Positions 24,566 to 32,493 of a DNA stretch of 64,000 nucleotides are shown here, piece after piece. The notes under the pieces were generated by a model that did not search any database, was not told the origin of the DNA, and saw nothing but the letters and a program-made list of their open reading frames with translations. Numbering within the stretch: the stretch's first letter is position 1; every line of letters begins with the position of its first letter. The translations under genes and the position numbers were made by a program. The stretch lies in contig CM066326.1 in assembly GCA_033807775.1 (NCBI GenBank), positions 95,334,873 to 95,398,872 on the forward strand, given 5' to 3'. The DNA comes from Saussurea involucrata. Its lineage: Eukaryota > Streptophyta > Magnoliopsida > Asterales > Asteraceae.

Positions 24566-25545
24566 GGTCCTGTTATATCCTTGAGTGTAAGGCTTATAGA
24601 GTCAATCTTTCTAGATATGGATTTAACCATTTCTCTGGTTGTAGAGGATCTAGGTTTTTCAAGAGGTTGGTCTTCTTGTAAAGTGGGTCTTTCTCCATAA
24701 AGGCTCTTGTTTTTGGAGATATCTAAAGCCCAACTTATATTATCATTAGTGATTTCACTAAAATGATTTTCTTTTATGGATCCAATTTCTTGAAAAAGAT
24801 CATCAATTTCGATTGTAGAGCTATTTTTGTAATCAATCGAATGATGGCTGTTGGCTAAAGCGTAGCCGAGAAGATAGGTAATAGTAAAAACCTTGTCTCC
24901 TTTGTTCATCATGTCGTCTCGTTCAAATTGGTGAACGAAACTTATAATTTGGTTTAAGTTTTTGGTATTTAAACTTACGCCAAATTTTGGGTAAACGGTA
25001 AACATAAACTTACCATAAGCCAAATTACCTTGAGCGACGCCTAGGAGGCTATCCCTTCGGTTGTTGATTCTGTTGTCGAGTAAAGCCATTTTGATTGGGG
25101 TATCGATCCCGTTTCTGAACTGAGCTTTGATAAGAATCTTTATAGCGCCAATATGCACAAAGTTTATCTTTTTCCTAGTATCCACAGGAATTTTTGAAAG
25201 TTTTTGATTTACTTCCTCTTTTGTCAAAAGTGGTAAATAAACCTGACCTGAGACATCGTTGATGTCTATGGAAATTTCTTTTGTAGAAACACAGTAGAAA
25301 ATTTCGTTTTTCCTTCTAAAAGCGTTTTGCATGCTTTTTATTAAAGAATTTTCTATCTTAAAAACCTTTGTTTTGTCTAGGTTTAGATTTAATTTAGAAA
25401 TCTTTTTCAATAATTCCTGATGGATCATTAGGTTTGCCGAGTAACCAGATTCGTCTTCTTTTACAACTAGGATTTCTCCATCGCTAGACGAATTTGTTTC
25501 CTCATTAGGGTTATGGATTTCCTCAATCCCCCTCTCTGTAAACAT
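24562..25545 (-). CDS. MP: Movement protein (segment A copy), open
   Basis: 327 codons, uninterrupted. The 30K-superfamily movement protein modifies plasmodesmata so that virus can pass between cells. The core motif GNLAYGKFMFTVYPKFG is at about residues 173-189. The start codon lies one base from the primer binding site. Whether this copy is transcribed is doubtful: the segment lacks the leader promoter in its own orientation, since it is cut at 26640. Confidence 0.88.
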   Translation of the reverse strand: MFTERGIEEIHNPNEETNSSSDGEILVVKEDESGYSANLMIHQELLKKISKLNLNLDKTKVFKIENSLIKSMQNAFRRKNEIFYCVSTKEISIDINDVSGQVYLPLLTKEEVNQKLSKIPVDTRKKINFVHIGAIKILIKAQFRNGIDTPIKMALLDNRINNRRDSLLGVAQGNLAYGKFMFTVYPKFGVSLNTKNLNQIISFVHQFERDDMMNKGDKVFTITYLLGYALANSHHSIDYKNSSTIEIDDLFQEIGSIKENHFSEITNDNISWALDISKNKSLYGERPTLQEDQPLEKPRSSTTREMVKSISRKIDSISLTLKDITGP

Positions 25546-25546
25546 G

Positions 25547-25597
25547 GCTCTGATACCAATAAAATCCTAAACCCTAAACCCTGATACCAATAAAATC
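25547..25597 (-). other. Primer binding site region, duplicated
   Basis: The complement of the tRNA-Met primer site lies at 25547-25558. A second partial copy (ctgataccaataaaatc) follows at 25581, separated by telomere-like ctaaaccctaaaccc. No other copy in the window has this 30-bp duplication. Confidence 0.85.
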
Positions 25598-25716
25598 ACT
25601 AAACGCGGAAAGTTAGGGTGGTCAATCCCTAAACCCTAAACCCTAAGAGAAGGTTAAAGGTTTGCGGGAGCATAACCCTAAAATTAGGGTTAGAAATAAG
25701 AAAATATCTTGTCATT

Positions 25717-25965
25717 TTAAACGCAAGGTATAATCTTTTTGCTGAGCTGTAAAATATTTGAATTAAGCTCTTTAATATTTTCTTTAATAAATCTTTTTCG
25801 ATTTATTAGAAGGAGTATAAACTCTCTTTGAGAAAACGGATCAAATCTTAACTCTTCGATCTCATCCAAAGTTGTTTGTAAATTAGTTTTTTCAAGTTCA
25901 ATAAGAATTTCAAGTTCTTGAATTTCTTCTTGAATTTGTTGATTCCAATTTTTTACAGAAAACAT
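25717..25965 (-). CDS. Small viral ORF c (82 aa), segment A
   Basis: Identical in protein sequence to the 29395-29643 copy; see there for description. Open. Confidence 0.75.
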   Translation of the reverse strand: MFSVKNWNQQIQEEIQELEILIELEKTNLQTTLDEIEELRFDPFSQREFILLLINRKRFIKENIKELNSNILQLSKKIIPCV

Positions 25966-25974
25966 AATGGAATC

Positions 25975-26217
25975 TTAGCAAATGACAAGCCTGGCTTTGT
26001 CATGTTTTAGGAGTTGCTCTCTAGTTCTAATAGTAGACAAGACATTGTTTCTTATTTCTTCCCAAAAAGGTCTATATTTTTCACAACCCTCGTTGAGTTT
26101 TTGTTCAATTTGTCTAAGACAAGAGTAGTCATGTTGTAAAATTGACTCTTGTTCTCGGATTTCTAAAATCACTTCTTGATTTCTTGGAATTTTTGCTTGG
26201 ATTTTTGAATCACCCAT
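25975..26217 (-). CDS. Small viral ORF b (80 aa), segment A
   Basis: Identical in protein sequence to the 29143-29385 copy; see there. Open. Confidence 0.75.
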   Translation of the reverse strand: MGDSKIQAKIPRNQEVILEIREQESILQHDYSCLRQIEQKLNEGCEKYRPFWEEIRNNVLSTIRTREQLLKHDKARLVIC

Positions 26218-26227
26218 GGCAAGAATT

Positions 26228-26479
26228 TCAACAGATCACTAATTCGGATTTTAGTTCACGTTGATTTTTGAGCAAAATAGAGTATCCTATTTTTGCATTT
26301 TTTAGAACTTTAGAAATAATTTCTAAAGAAGGAGAATCAGACGGAGTCCAATTTGCCTTCAGATGCTCAGTAGCATTAATGAATTTTTTCTGTCGATCAA
26401 GTTCGACATCTATCCATTTGATTTCTTCGATTCTTTTACTATTAAAAGAATTGAAGGACTGCATAGCAGAATCATTCAT
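26228..26479 (-). CDS. Small viral ORF a (83 aa), segment A
   Basis: Identical in protein sequence to the 28881-29132 copy; see there. Upstream, only the last ~160 bases of the viral leader remain (26480-26640), without TATA or poly(A) signals. Confidence 0.75.
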   Translation of the reverse strand: MNDSAMQSFNSFNSKRIEEIKWIDVELDRQKKFINATEHLKANWTPSDSPSLEIISKVLKNAKIGYSILLKNQRELKSELVIC

Positions 26480-26640
26480 TTTTAGAAAACTAATTTTAAA
26501 AAGGTTTTGAAATATTTTTGAAACAAGAGAAAAATGTAAAATAGGGAGATATACCTGTTGTAGAATAAATGATTTTTATTCTTCCTGTTTATGTAGAATA
26601 ATGACTTGCCAGCCTGCGATTTTTAAATCTCGGTTGATAT

Positions 26641-26778
26641 TTTCTCTCTATCTCCCCCTCTCTTTTTGTAGGTGAATTGGTGAAGAAAGCGTCGTGAGGA
26701 ACCCTATAAGAGAAACGATCCTCACGACGCTTTCTTCACCAATTCACCTACAAAAAGAGAGGGGGAGATAGAGAGAAA
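26641..26778. repeat. 60-bp perfect inverted repeat at the A/B head-to-head join
   Basis: Arms 26641-26700 and 26719-26778 are exact reverse complements around an 18-base loop (26701-26718). Each arm is the viral purine-rich tract plus the stretch upstream of TAV. Left of it the virus reads on the minus strand, right of it on the plus strand. Confidence 0.95.
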
Positions 26779-26803
26779 AACTTTTTCAACTAAACTTTGA
26801 AAA

Positions 26804-28237
26804 ATGGAAGACCTCGATACACTGAGGATGAAAAAGAAAATACTCCAGATAGAGTATGAAGCTCAGATTTCAGTTATTGAGCAAAAAATTAAGCTTCATG
26901 AAAGCTTCACAACGGTAACCAAAATACCGGAAGACGAAAGTCTTAAATCAAAGGCTATTCCTAAGCAAACGGCTCATGGTAAAGAATCAACAAATCCGTT
27001 GAAAGCTGATGCTTTGCTAAAAAGCATGATAAAGGATAATACTGGTCCTAGTTCTTCGAACACAACCAGTAGATTGGTATCTAATACTAATCCCACAGCT
27101 GAAGGACTCAGCAAAATGACAACTTTGTCAACTAACAAATCTATGCAGGAACGAAGACTCGTACCAGATTATCTGGGAGCTTTAAAAGATATGTCTCAGA
27201 CAAGATATTATGTGATCTATAAAGGACCACACAAAGGCATACACACCGATTGGGGTATTGTGGAGACCCTCTGCAAAGAAGGAAAAACCACATCAAGGAA
27301 GTTCAGAACAGAAGAAGCTGCTAGACTCAGTCTTGCAACTTACGAAGAAGGAACCTCCCCCAACAAGATTCTTCTCAGACCTAAAATTCATCAGGCCAAA
27401 GAAGAACACAGAGATCAAAGATTCCTGATCCCAAGAGAAATCCAAGAAGAATTTGCAAATCAGCCTCTTTCGGTCCATGATTTTCGAGCACTTTGGAATA
27501 AAGCACGAGCAGCATGTGCAGAAGATTTTATATCTGAAAGGTTCTACACCACAGATAAGAAGTCCAAAAGTCTGTACAACTTCTTAGAAGGAGCAGACCC
27601 ACAACTAATCTTCCAAGCGTTCCAGGCTGGATTAGTCCACAACATCTACCCTAGCTGCAACCTACAAGAATTAAAATTCTTCCCTGCACTAATGGTGGAA
27701 ACAATTAAGAATTTCTGAAAGAAAGTTCTTAAAGCCAAGGATGAACCCCTCTACATCAATGTCGTCAGCTCGATTACAGACTGGCAACAGGAAATCCGGT
27801 ATCATCCCTACCAATTTCTTGAAATCGGCCTCGCCAAATCAAGAAAAGAATTAGAGCTGTCTCAACCTCTTGAAGATAAGGATATCTCTTTTACAGAAAT
27901 TCTGCATCCAGTACGTGTCAACGGACTAAAAAGAGTGACAGAAAAAGTTCTCGAAACTATCTCAGGAACAACAAAGAAGAAGGTTAATTATGCTAACAAA
28001 CACTGCATAATCACCAGTTGGAGTTTCAGTAACACCAACCAAGAAGACATGAAGAAACTCTCCAGCTTCGGAGAACAGTTCATGAGCAACAATATCGATG
28101 CCAGCGTCGCTACCAAACAAAGCTTCTGCAAACACGCTACTCAGCTGTTTGAGGATCATCATTGCACCTTCTGTGAGTGCAATAATTCAGACAAAGAGAA
28201 TCCATCTACAGAAGATGAGACGTCCACGACAAATTAA
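26804..28237 (+). pseudogene. TAV: TAV (inclusion body/transactivator) gene, nonsense mutation (segment B, copy 1)
   Basis: Full length (1434 nt including stop, no indel) but codon 305 is TGA at 27716-27718 where the other copies have CGA, a CpG C-to-T change typical of methylated plant DNA. The downstream frame is otherwise open to 28237. This copy lacks the RT gene upstream because segment B starts just before TAV. Domain description is under 34632-36065. Confidence 0.92.
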
Positions 28238-28880
28238 TACTGCACCGTCTGCATTATTGAAAAATGGGTCCCACCCATTACTTAGCCACTACGACTAAAT
28301 GGTGGAAATTAATTCAAAAGCATGGGCCCCGCCCACTTTGATTAAAACTAATATGGAGAAATGCACTACCAGCGGGCTCCACCACTAATCAATAATTCAA
28401 ACAATAACAATATTCGTTTGGTCTATAAAAGAAGGCCGTCCCATTAGAGAAAGGCATTCGGTCTTAGACAATTATCTGTCTAGAGACATCAAAAATTGAG
28501 AGCACTCTCAAAAATTTATGTTCTTAGTTTTTAGTATGTATAGTGAGTAGTAGCCTCCAAGAGAGGATGTAAAAATAAGGAAGCCTTCGGGCTACCAGTT
28601 GTATAATAAAAGTCTTTTTATTCCTTTCCTCTTTATCAGAAAAAACCATGATAAGTGACAGAGCGATAAAATCTCAAAGAAGATACAGAGTACTGCTAGG
28701 CAGGTGGCCGTTAAGGAAAATATCAACCGAGATTTAAAAATCGCAGGCTGGCAAGTCATTATTCTACATAAACAGGAAGAATAAAAATCATTTATTCTAC
28801 AACAGGTATATCTCCCTATTTTACATTTTTCTCTTGTTTCAAAAATATTTCAAAACCTTTTTAAAATTAGTTTTCTAAAA
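28238..28880 (+). promoter_or_regulatory. Viral leader with promoter and poly(A) signal (segment B, copy 1)
   Basis: TATA box ctataaaa at 28423-28430 and AATAAA at 28605-28610, about 180 bases apart. That is the usual caulimovirid arrangement, where the poly(A) signal lies shortly after the transcription start and is read only the second time round. The ~450 bases between TATA and ORF a form a leader with several short complementary stretches; ribosome shunting is likely by analogy but not shown. Confidence 0.82.
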
Positions 28881-29132
28881 ATGAATGATTCTGCTATGCA
28901 GTCCTTCAATTCTTTTAATAGTAAAAGAATCGAAGAAATCAAATGGATAGATGTCGAACTTGATCGACAGAAAAAATTCATTAATGCTACTGAGCATCTG
29001 AAGGCAAATTGGACTCCGTCTGATTCTCCTTCTTTAGAAATTATTTCTAAAGTTCTAAAAAATGCAAAAATAGGATACTCTATTTTGCTCAAAAATCAAC
29101 GTGAACTAAAATCCGAATTAGTGATCTGTTGA
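28881..29132 (+). CDS. Small viral ORF a, 83 aa, unknown function
   Basis: First cistron after the leader. The protein is hydrophilic, rich in Lys, Glu, Ser and Asn, without a signal peptide or membrane segment, and mostly predicted helix by eye; it ends KSELVIC. The stop is 10 bases before the start of ORF b, so translation is probably polycistronic with TAV-aided reinitiation, as in other caulimoviruses. Five copies exist in the window; four encode the same protein and the one at 36709 has a single Gln-to-Lys change. That conservation with an open frame supports a real gene. I recognise no homologue. It sits where genus Caulimovirus has ORF VII, but position is the only link. Confidence 0.75.
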   Translation: MNDSAMQSFNSFNSKRIEEIKWIDVELDRQKKFINATEHLKANWTPSDSPSLEIISKVLKNAKIGYSILLKNQRELKSELVIC

Positions 29133-29142
29133 AATTCTTGCC

Positions 29143-29385
29143 ATGGGTGATTCAAAAATCCAAGCAAAAATTCCAAGAAATCAAGAAGTGATTTTAGAAA
29201 TCCGAGAACAAGAGTCAATTTTACAACATGACTACTCTTGTCTTAGACAAATTGAACAAAAACTCAACGAGGGTTGTGAAAAATATAGACCTTTTTGGGA
29301 AGAAATAAGAAACAATGTCTTGTCTACTATTAGAACTAGAGAGCAACTCCTAAAACATGACAAAGCCAGGCTTGTCATTTGCTAA
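29143..29385 (+). CDS. Small viral ORF b, 80 aa, unknown function
   Basis: Second small cistron. Highly charged; heptad-like spacing in VILEIREQESILQHDYSC and LRQIEQKLNEG suggests a coiled coil. It ends KARLVIC, the same last four residues (LVIC) as ORF a, and both are preceded by LLK plus charged residues, hinting that a and b arose by duplication. All five copies in the window encode the identical protein. Stop and next start are separated by 9 bases. Not recognised as an aphid transmission factor. Confidence 0.75.
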   Translation: MGDSKIQAKIPRNQEVILEIREQESILQHDYSCLRQIEQKLNEGCEKYRPFWEEIRNNVLSTIRTREQLLKHDKARLVIC

Positions 29386-29394
29386 GATTCCATT

Positions 29395-29643
29395 ATGTTT
29401 TCTGTAAAAAATTGGAATCAACAAATTCAAGAAGAAATTCAAGAACTTGAAATTCTTATTGAACTTGAAAAAACTAATTTACAAACAACTTTGGATGAGA
29501 TCGAAGAGTTAAGATTTGATCCGTTTTCTCAAAGAGAGTTTATACTCCTTCTAATAAATCGAAAAAGATTTATTAAAGAAAATATTAAAGAGCTTAATTC
29601 AAATATTTTACAGCTCAGCAAAAAGATTATACCTTGCGTTTAA
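29395..29643 (+). CDS. Small viral ORF c, 82 aa, unknown function
   Basis: Third small cistron. Glu/Leu/Ile-rich with clear heptad-like runs (IQEEIQELEILIELEKTNL; IKENIKELNSNILQLSKK), so a coiled-coil protein is likely. It ends in CV. About 127 bases separate its stop from the primer binding site. Complete in segments A and B only; in segments E/F and H/I it is split by rearrangement. The copy at 37223 has one Arg-to-Gly change. Confidence 0.75.
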   Translation: MFSVKNWNQQIQEEIQELEILIELEKTNLQTTLDEIEELRFDPFSQREFILLLINRKRFIKENIKELNSNILQLSKKIIPCV

Positions 29644-29668
29644 AATGACAAGATATTTTCTTATTTCT

Positions 29669-29733
29669 AACCCTAATTTTAGGGTTATGCTCCAGCAAAC
29701 CTTTAACCTTCTCTTAGGGTTTAGGGTTTAGGG
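29669..29733 (+). repeat. Telomere-like motifs next to the viral primer site
   Basis: An 18-bp palindrome of telomere units, arms aaccctaa and ttagggtt, at 29669-29686. Three tandem ttagggt units follow at 29714-29733. The same pair recurs in the copies at about 37497-37561 and, inverted, near 25625-25695; segments E and H keep only the palindrome part. Confidence 0.9.
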
Positions 29734-29770
29734 ATTGACCACCCTAACTTTCTGCGTTTAGTGATTTTAT

Positions 29771-29782
29771 TGGTATCAGAGC
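29771..29782 (+). other. Viral tRNA-Met primer binding site (segment B, copy 1)
   Basis: TGGTATCAGAGC, complementary to the 3' end of plant initiator tRNA-Met, where minus-strand DNA synthesis starts. It ends one base before the movement protein start codon. In genus Caulimovirus the site lies well upstream, in the leader. Confidence 0.92.
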
Positions 29783-29783
29783 C

Positions 29784-30767
29784 ATGTTTACAGAGAGGGG
29801 GATTGAGGAAATCCATAACCCTAATGAGGAAACAAATTCGTCTAGCGATGGAGAAATCCTAGTTGTAAAAGAAGACGAATCTGGTTACTCGGCAAACCTA
29901 ATGATCCATCAGGAATTATTGAAAAAGATTTCTAAATTAAATCTAAACCTAGACAAAACAAAGGTTTTTAAGATAGAAAATTCTTTAATAAAAAGCATGC
30001 AAAACGCTTTTTGAAGGAAAAATGAAATTTTCTACTGTGTTTCTACAAAAGAAATTTCCATAGACATCAACGATGTCTCAGGTCAGGTTTATTTACCACT
30101 TTTGACAAAAGAGGAAGTAAATCAAAAACTTTCAAAAATTCCTGTGGATACTAGGAAAAAGATAAACTTTGTGCATATTGGCGCTATAAAGATTCTTATC
30201 AAAGCTCAGTTCAGAAACGGGATCGATACCCCAATCAAAATGGCTTTACTCGACAACAGAATCAACAACCGAAGGGATAGCCTCCTAGGCGTCGCTCAAG
30301 GTAATTTGGCTTATGGTAAGTTTATGTTTACCGTTTACCCAAAATTTGGCGTAAGTTTAAATACCAAAAACTTAAACCAAATTCTAAGTTTCGTTCACCA
30401 ATTTGAACGAGACGACATGATGAACAAAGGAGACAAGGTTTTTACTATTACCTATCTTCTCGGCTACGCTTTAGCCAACAGCCATCATTCGATTGATTAC
30501 AAAAATAGCTCTACAATCGAAATTGATGATCTTTTTCAAGAAATTGGATCCATAATAGAAAATCATTTTAGTGAAATCACTAATGATAATATAAGTTGGG
30601 CTTTAGATATCTCCAAAAACAAGAGCCTTTATGGAGAAAGATCCACTTTACAAGAAGACCAACCTCTTGAAAAACCTAGATCCTCTACAACCAGAGAAAT
30701 GGTTAAATCCATATCTAGAAAGATTGACTCTATAAGCCTTACACTCAAGGATATAACAGGACCATGA
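29784..30767 (+). pseudogene. MP: Movement protein gene, nonsense mutation (segment B, copy 1)
   Basis: Full length (984 nt) but codon 77 is TGA (30012-30014) where the other copies have AGA. The frame is open again after it to 30767. Downstream reinitiation at 30102 or nearby would lack the first ~100 residues. The stop overlaps the next start by 4 bases (ATGA). Confidence 0.92.
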
Positions 30768-31090
30768 GTTTAGAACGACTTAGAGAAGATGTTCTAAATC
30801 TTTCACAAAAAATGGATATTATCTTAACCAGGATTGATACTCTTATCAGTAATGGTTCAGATACGATTTCCGAAATTGAAGTTGCCTCTGCAAAAACAAT
30901 TACGGACATCTCTAAGATTGTTTCAGAACAAAAATTGGCATGCTGCACCTGCAACAAGGAAGAAAAATCAGGAAAGTACAAAAACCTGAAATTTTATTCC
31001 CCGCCAAATATTGAAGAAACAATTGGAAACAAAAACCTAGTTATAAGCAAAAGAGATCATTCTCAGCTTGTAATATGGCCAACCAAGTAA
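30764..31090 (+). CDS. VAP: Virion-associated-like protein, 108 aa (segment B, copy 1)
   Basis: Its place between MP and CP, its length and its N-terminal heptad pattern (LERLREDVLNLSQKMDIILTR) fit the caulimovirus virion-associated protein, a tetrameric coiled coil that binds the capsid and helps cell-to-cell and aphid-mediated spread. The middle holds a CCTC cluster (about residues 63-66). The basic C-terminus would match DNA binding. It starts in the ATGA overlap with MP and ends 16 bases inside CP. Assignment rests on position and coiled coil; sequence similarity was not searched. Confidence 0.78.
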   Translation: MSLERLREDVLNLSQKMDIILTRIDTLISNGSDTISEIEVASAKTITDISKIVSEQKLACCTCNKEEKSGKYKNLKFYSPPNIEETIGNKNLVISKRDHSQLVIWPTK

Positions 31091-32493
31091 CGAGTCCAAT
31101 CTCCGAAAGGCTAGAAAACTTCTTCTTTAATAACATTGATCTCTGCGATCAAAAGTTTATGAAGCTTATCACCTTAAGCGAAGAAGAATGTGAAAAGAAA
31201 TACAAAGAAGAACCACAGCTCTTCGATGAATACCTTTTCAAAATCAAAGAACCAGATACTGAATCTGATTCTGAAGGAAAAAATACAAACCTTAAAAAGG
31301 TTAGATTTGAAGATCTATCAGATGATGAGCAAGAATACGTAAGTACTTCTCAAGGTGGAGGAAGAAGAAGAAGGAGGCCAGCAGAATTCTCCATGCCTAT
31401 GCATAGAGGAATTCCTAACCCTACAAACTCAGCCATACCTATCGGCATCCTAAATCTAGATTGCATAACAGATTTAGATGAAAGAGAAGAAATCATCAAA
31501 AGATGGTCTACAGAAATCTCATTGATCATTCAAACCAATATTGATGATCTTAAAGATTATAAGGCAGTTTTAACTCTCATTGAGCATAAAACCAGCGGCA
31601 TTGTACAAAGCCAAGTAAAAATGTTTGAATGGCAACAAGACCTCCACGGTCTAGATTTCTTTAGAGGAATTATAAATATGTTTTATACAGTTTTCCTCGG
31701 AAAAGACTTTCTGAATAACGAACTTTCAGAAATACAAAAAAAGGCTGAAAAGGCAAGAGCCAACCTCACAAAGGTTCAGCTTTCACAAATTTGTCATCTT
31801 GATAAATTTACTTGTATCTATGAGAAGAATCTCTATGATATCCCTTGGGCCAACGAATATGAGCAATGGATAACAGCCTACCTCATGAAACTCCCAATAA
31901 TCGGAGATCAATGCCTAGAAAGATGGCGAACAGAAGCAACAAGTCAAATGACAAAAATGAGTCTCGCCCTTGCAACAAGGATTGCAAAAGAGGAAATCAC
32001 GAAGATCTGTAACGACAGATACCAACAAAAGAAGTTGAAAAACTTAAGCATCAGGTGCTGCAAAACAGTTGGAGACTTCCAAGATCTAAACATTGGAAAA
32101 AAGACTTACGAGTTCAAGAAAAAGAACTACAGAAGGTCCAAAAAGAAGTCCAAAACAACCTGGAAAAGAAAAAAGAAACGATTTTCCCCAGGTAAGTACT
32201 TCAAAAAATCCTCGAAGGGATTTGACAAAAGACCTCCAGACAAGAATTGTCCACAAGGTAAGAAGAAATGCAGATGCTGGATTTGCAGTGAAGAAGGTCA
32301 CTATGCAAATGAGTGCCCAAATAGAAAACAATATCCTGATAAAATCAAGATAATTGAAACCGCCATTAAAGATGGTTATGAACCCCTTGAAGAGATCTAT
32401 GAAGGTGAACAGCAGGTTCACAAAGTACAAATTCTTTCAGACTACACAAGCTCTGAGGAAGAAAGTACAGATGAATCAGACGAATCTGAATAG
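31075..32493 (+). CDS. CP: Coat protein precursor, 472 aa, the only unbroken complete copy
   Basis: Acidic N-terminus (SDSEG, SDDEQE), an Arg-rich patch (GGGRRRRRP at about residues 98-106), a capsid core, a Lys/Arg-rich region (about 348-390), a zinc knuckle CWICSEEGHYANEC (residues 401-414; C-x2-C-x4-H-x4-C) and a very acidic Ser/Glu C-terminus. This is the standard caulimovirid coat precursor, whose acidic ends are removed on maturation; the knuckle binds viral RNA/DNA. It overlaps the Pol gene by 23 bases. The other full copies (38903, 57337, 61379) all have a frameshift just before the knuckle. Confidence 0.93.
   Translation: MANQVTSPISERLENFFFNNIDLCDQKFMKLITLSEEECEKKYKEEPQLFDEYLFKIKEPDTESDSEGKNTNLKKVRFEDLSDDEQEYVSTSQGGGRRRRRPAEFSMPMHRGIPNPTNSAIPIGILNLDCITDLDEREEIIKRWSTEISLIIQTNIDDLKDYKAVLTLIEHKTSGIVQSQVKMFEWQQDLHGLDFFRGIINMFYTVFLGKDFLNNELSEIQKKAEKARANLTKVQLSQICHLDKFTCIYEKNLYDIPWANEYEQWITAYLMKLPIIGDQCLERWRTEATSQMTKMSLALATRIAKEEITKICNDRYQQKKLKNLSIRCCKTVGDFQDLNIGKKTYEFKKKNYRRSKKKSKTTWKRKKKRFSPGKYFKKSSKGFDKRPPDKNCPQGKKKCRCWICSEEGHYANECPNRKQYPDKIKIIETAIKDGYEPLEEIYEGEQQVHKVQILSDYTSSEEESTDESDESE

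Noticed and set aside
28098..28298. 66-aa frames on either strand at the 3' end of each TAV
   Set aside because: Shadow frames over the TAV C-terminus without start context or motif.
32086..32430. 100-114-aa hydrophobic minus-strand frames opposite CP, seen in several copies
   Set aside because: Shadow of the Lys/Glu-rich CP reading on the other strand; repeated only because CP is repeated.
32354..32470. Upstream extension of the Pol frame over the CP gene
   Set aside because: It begins with TTG and overlaps the CP tail; the ATG at 32471 gives the usual short overlap and a normal family length.
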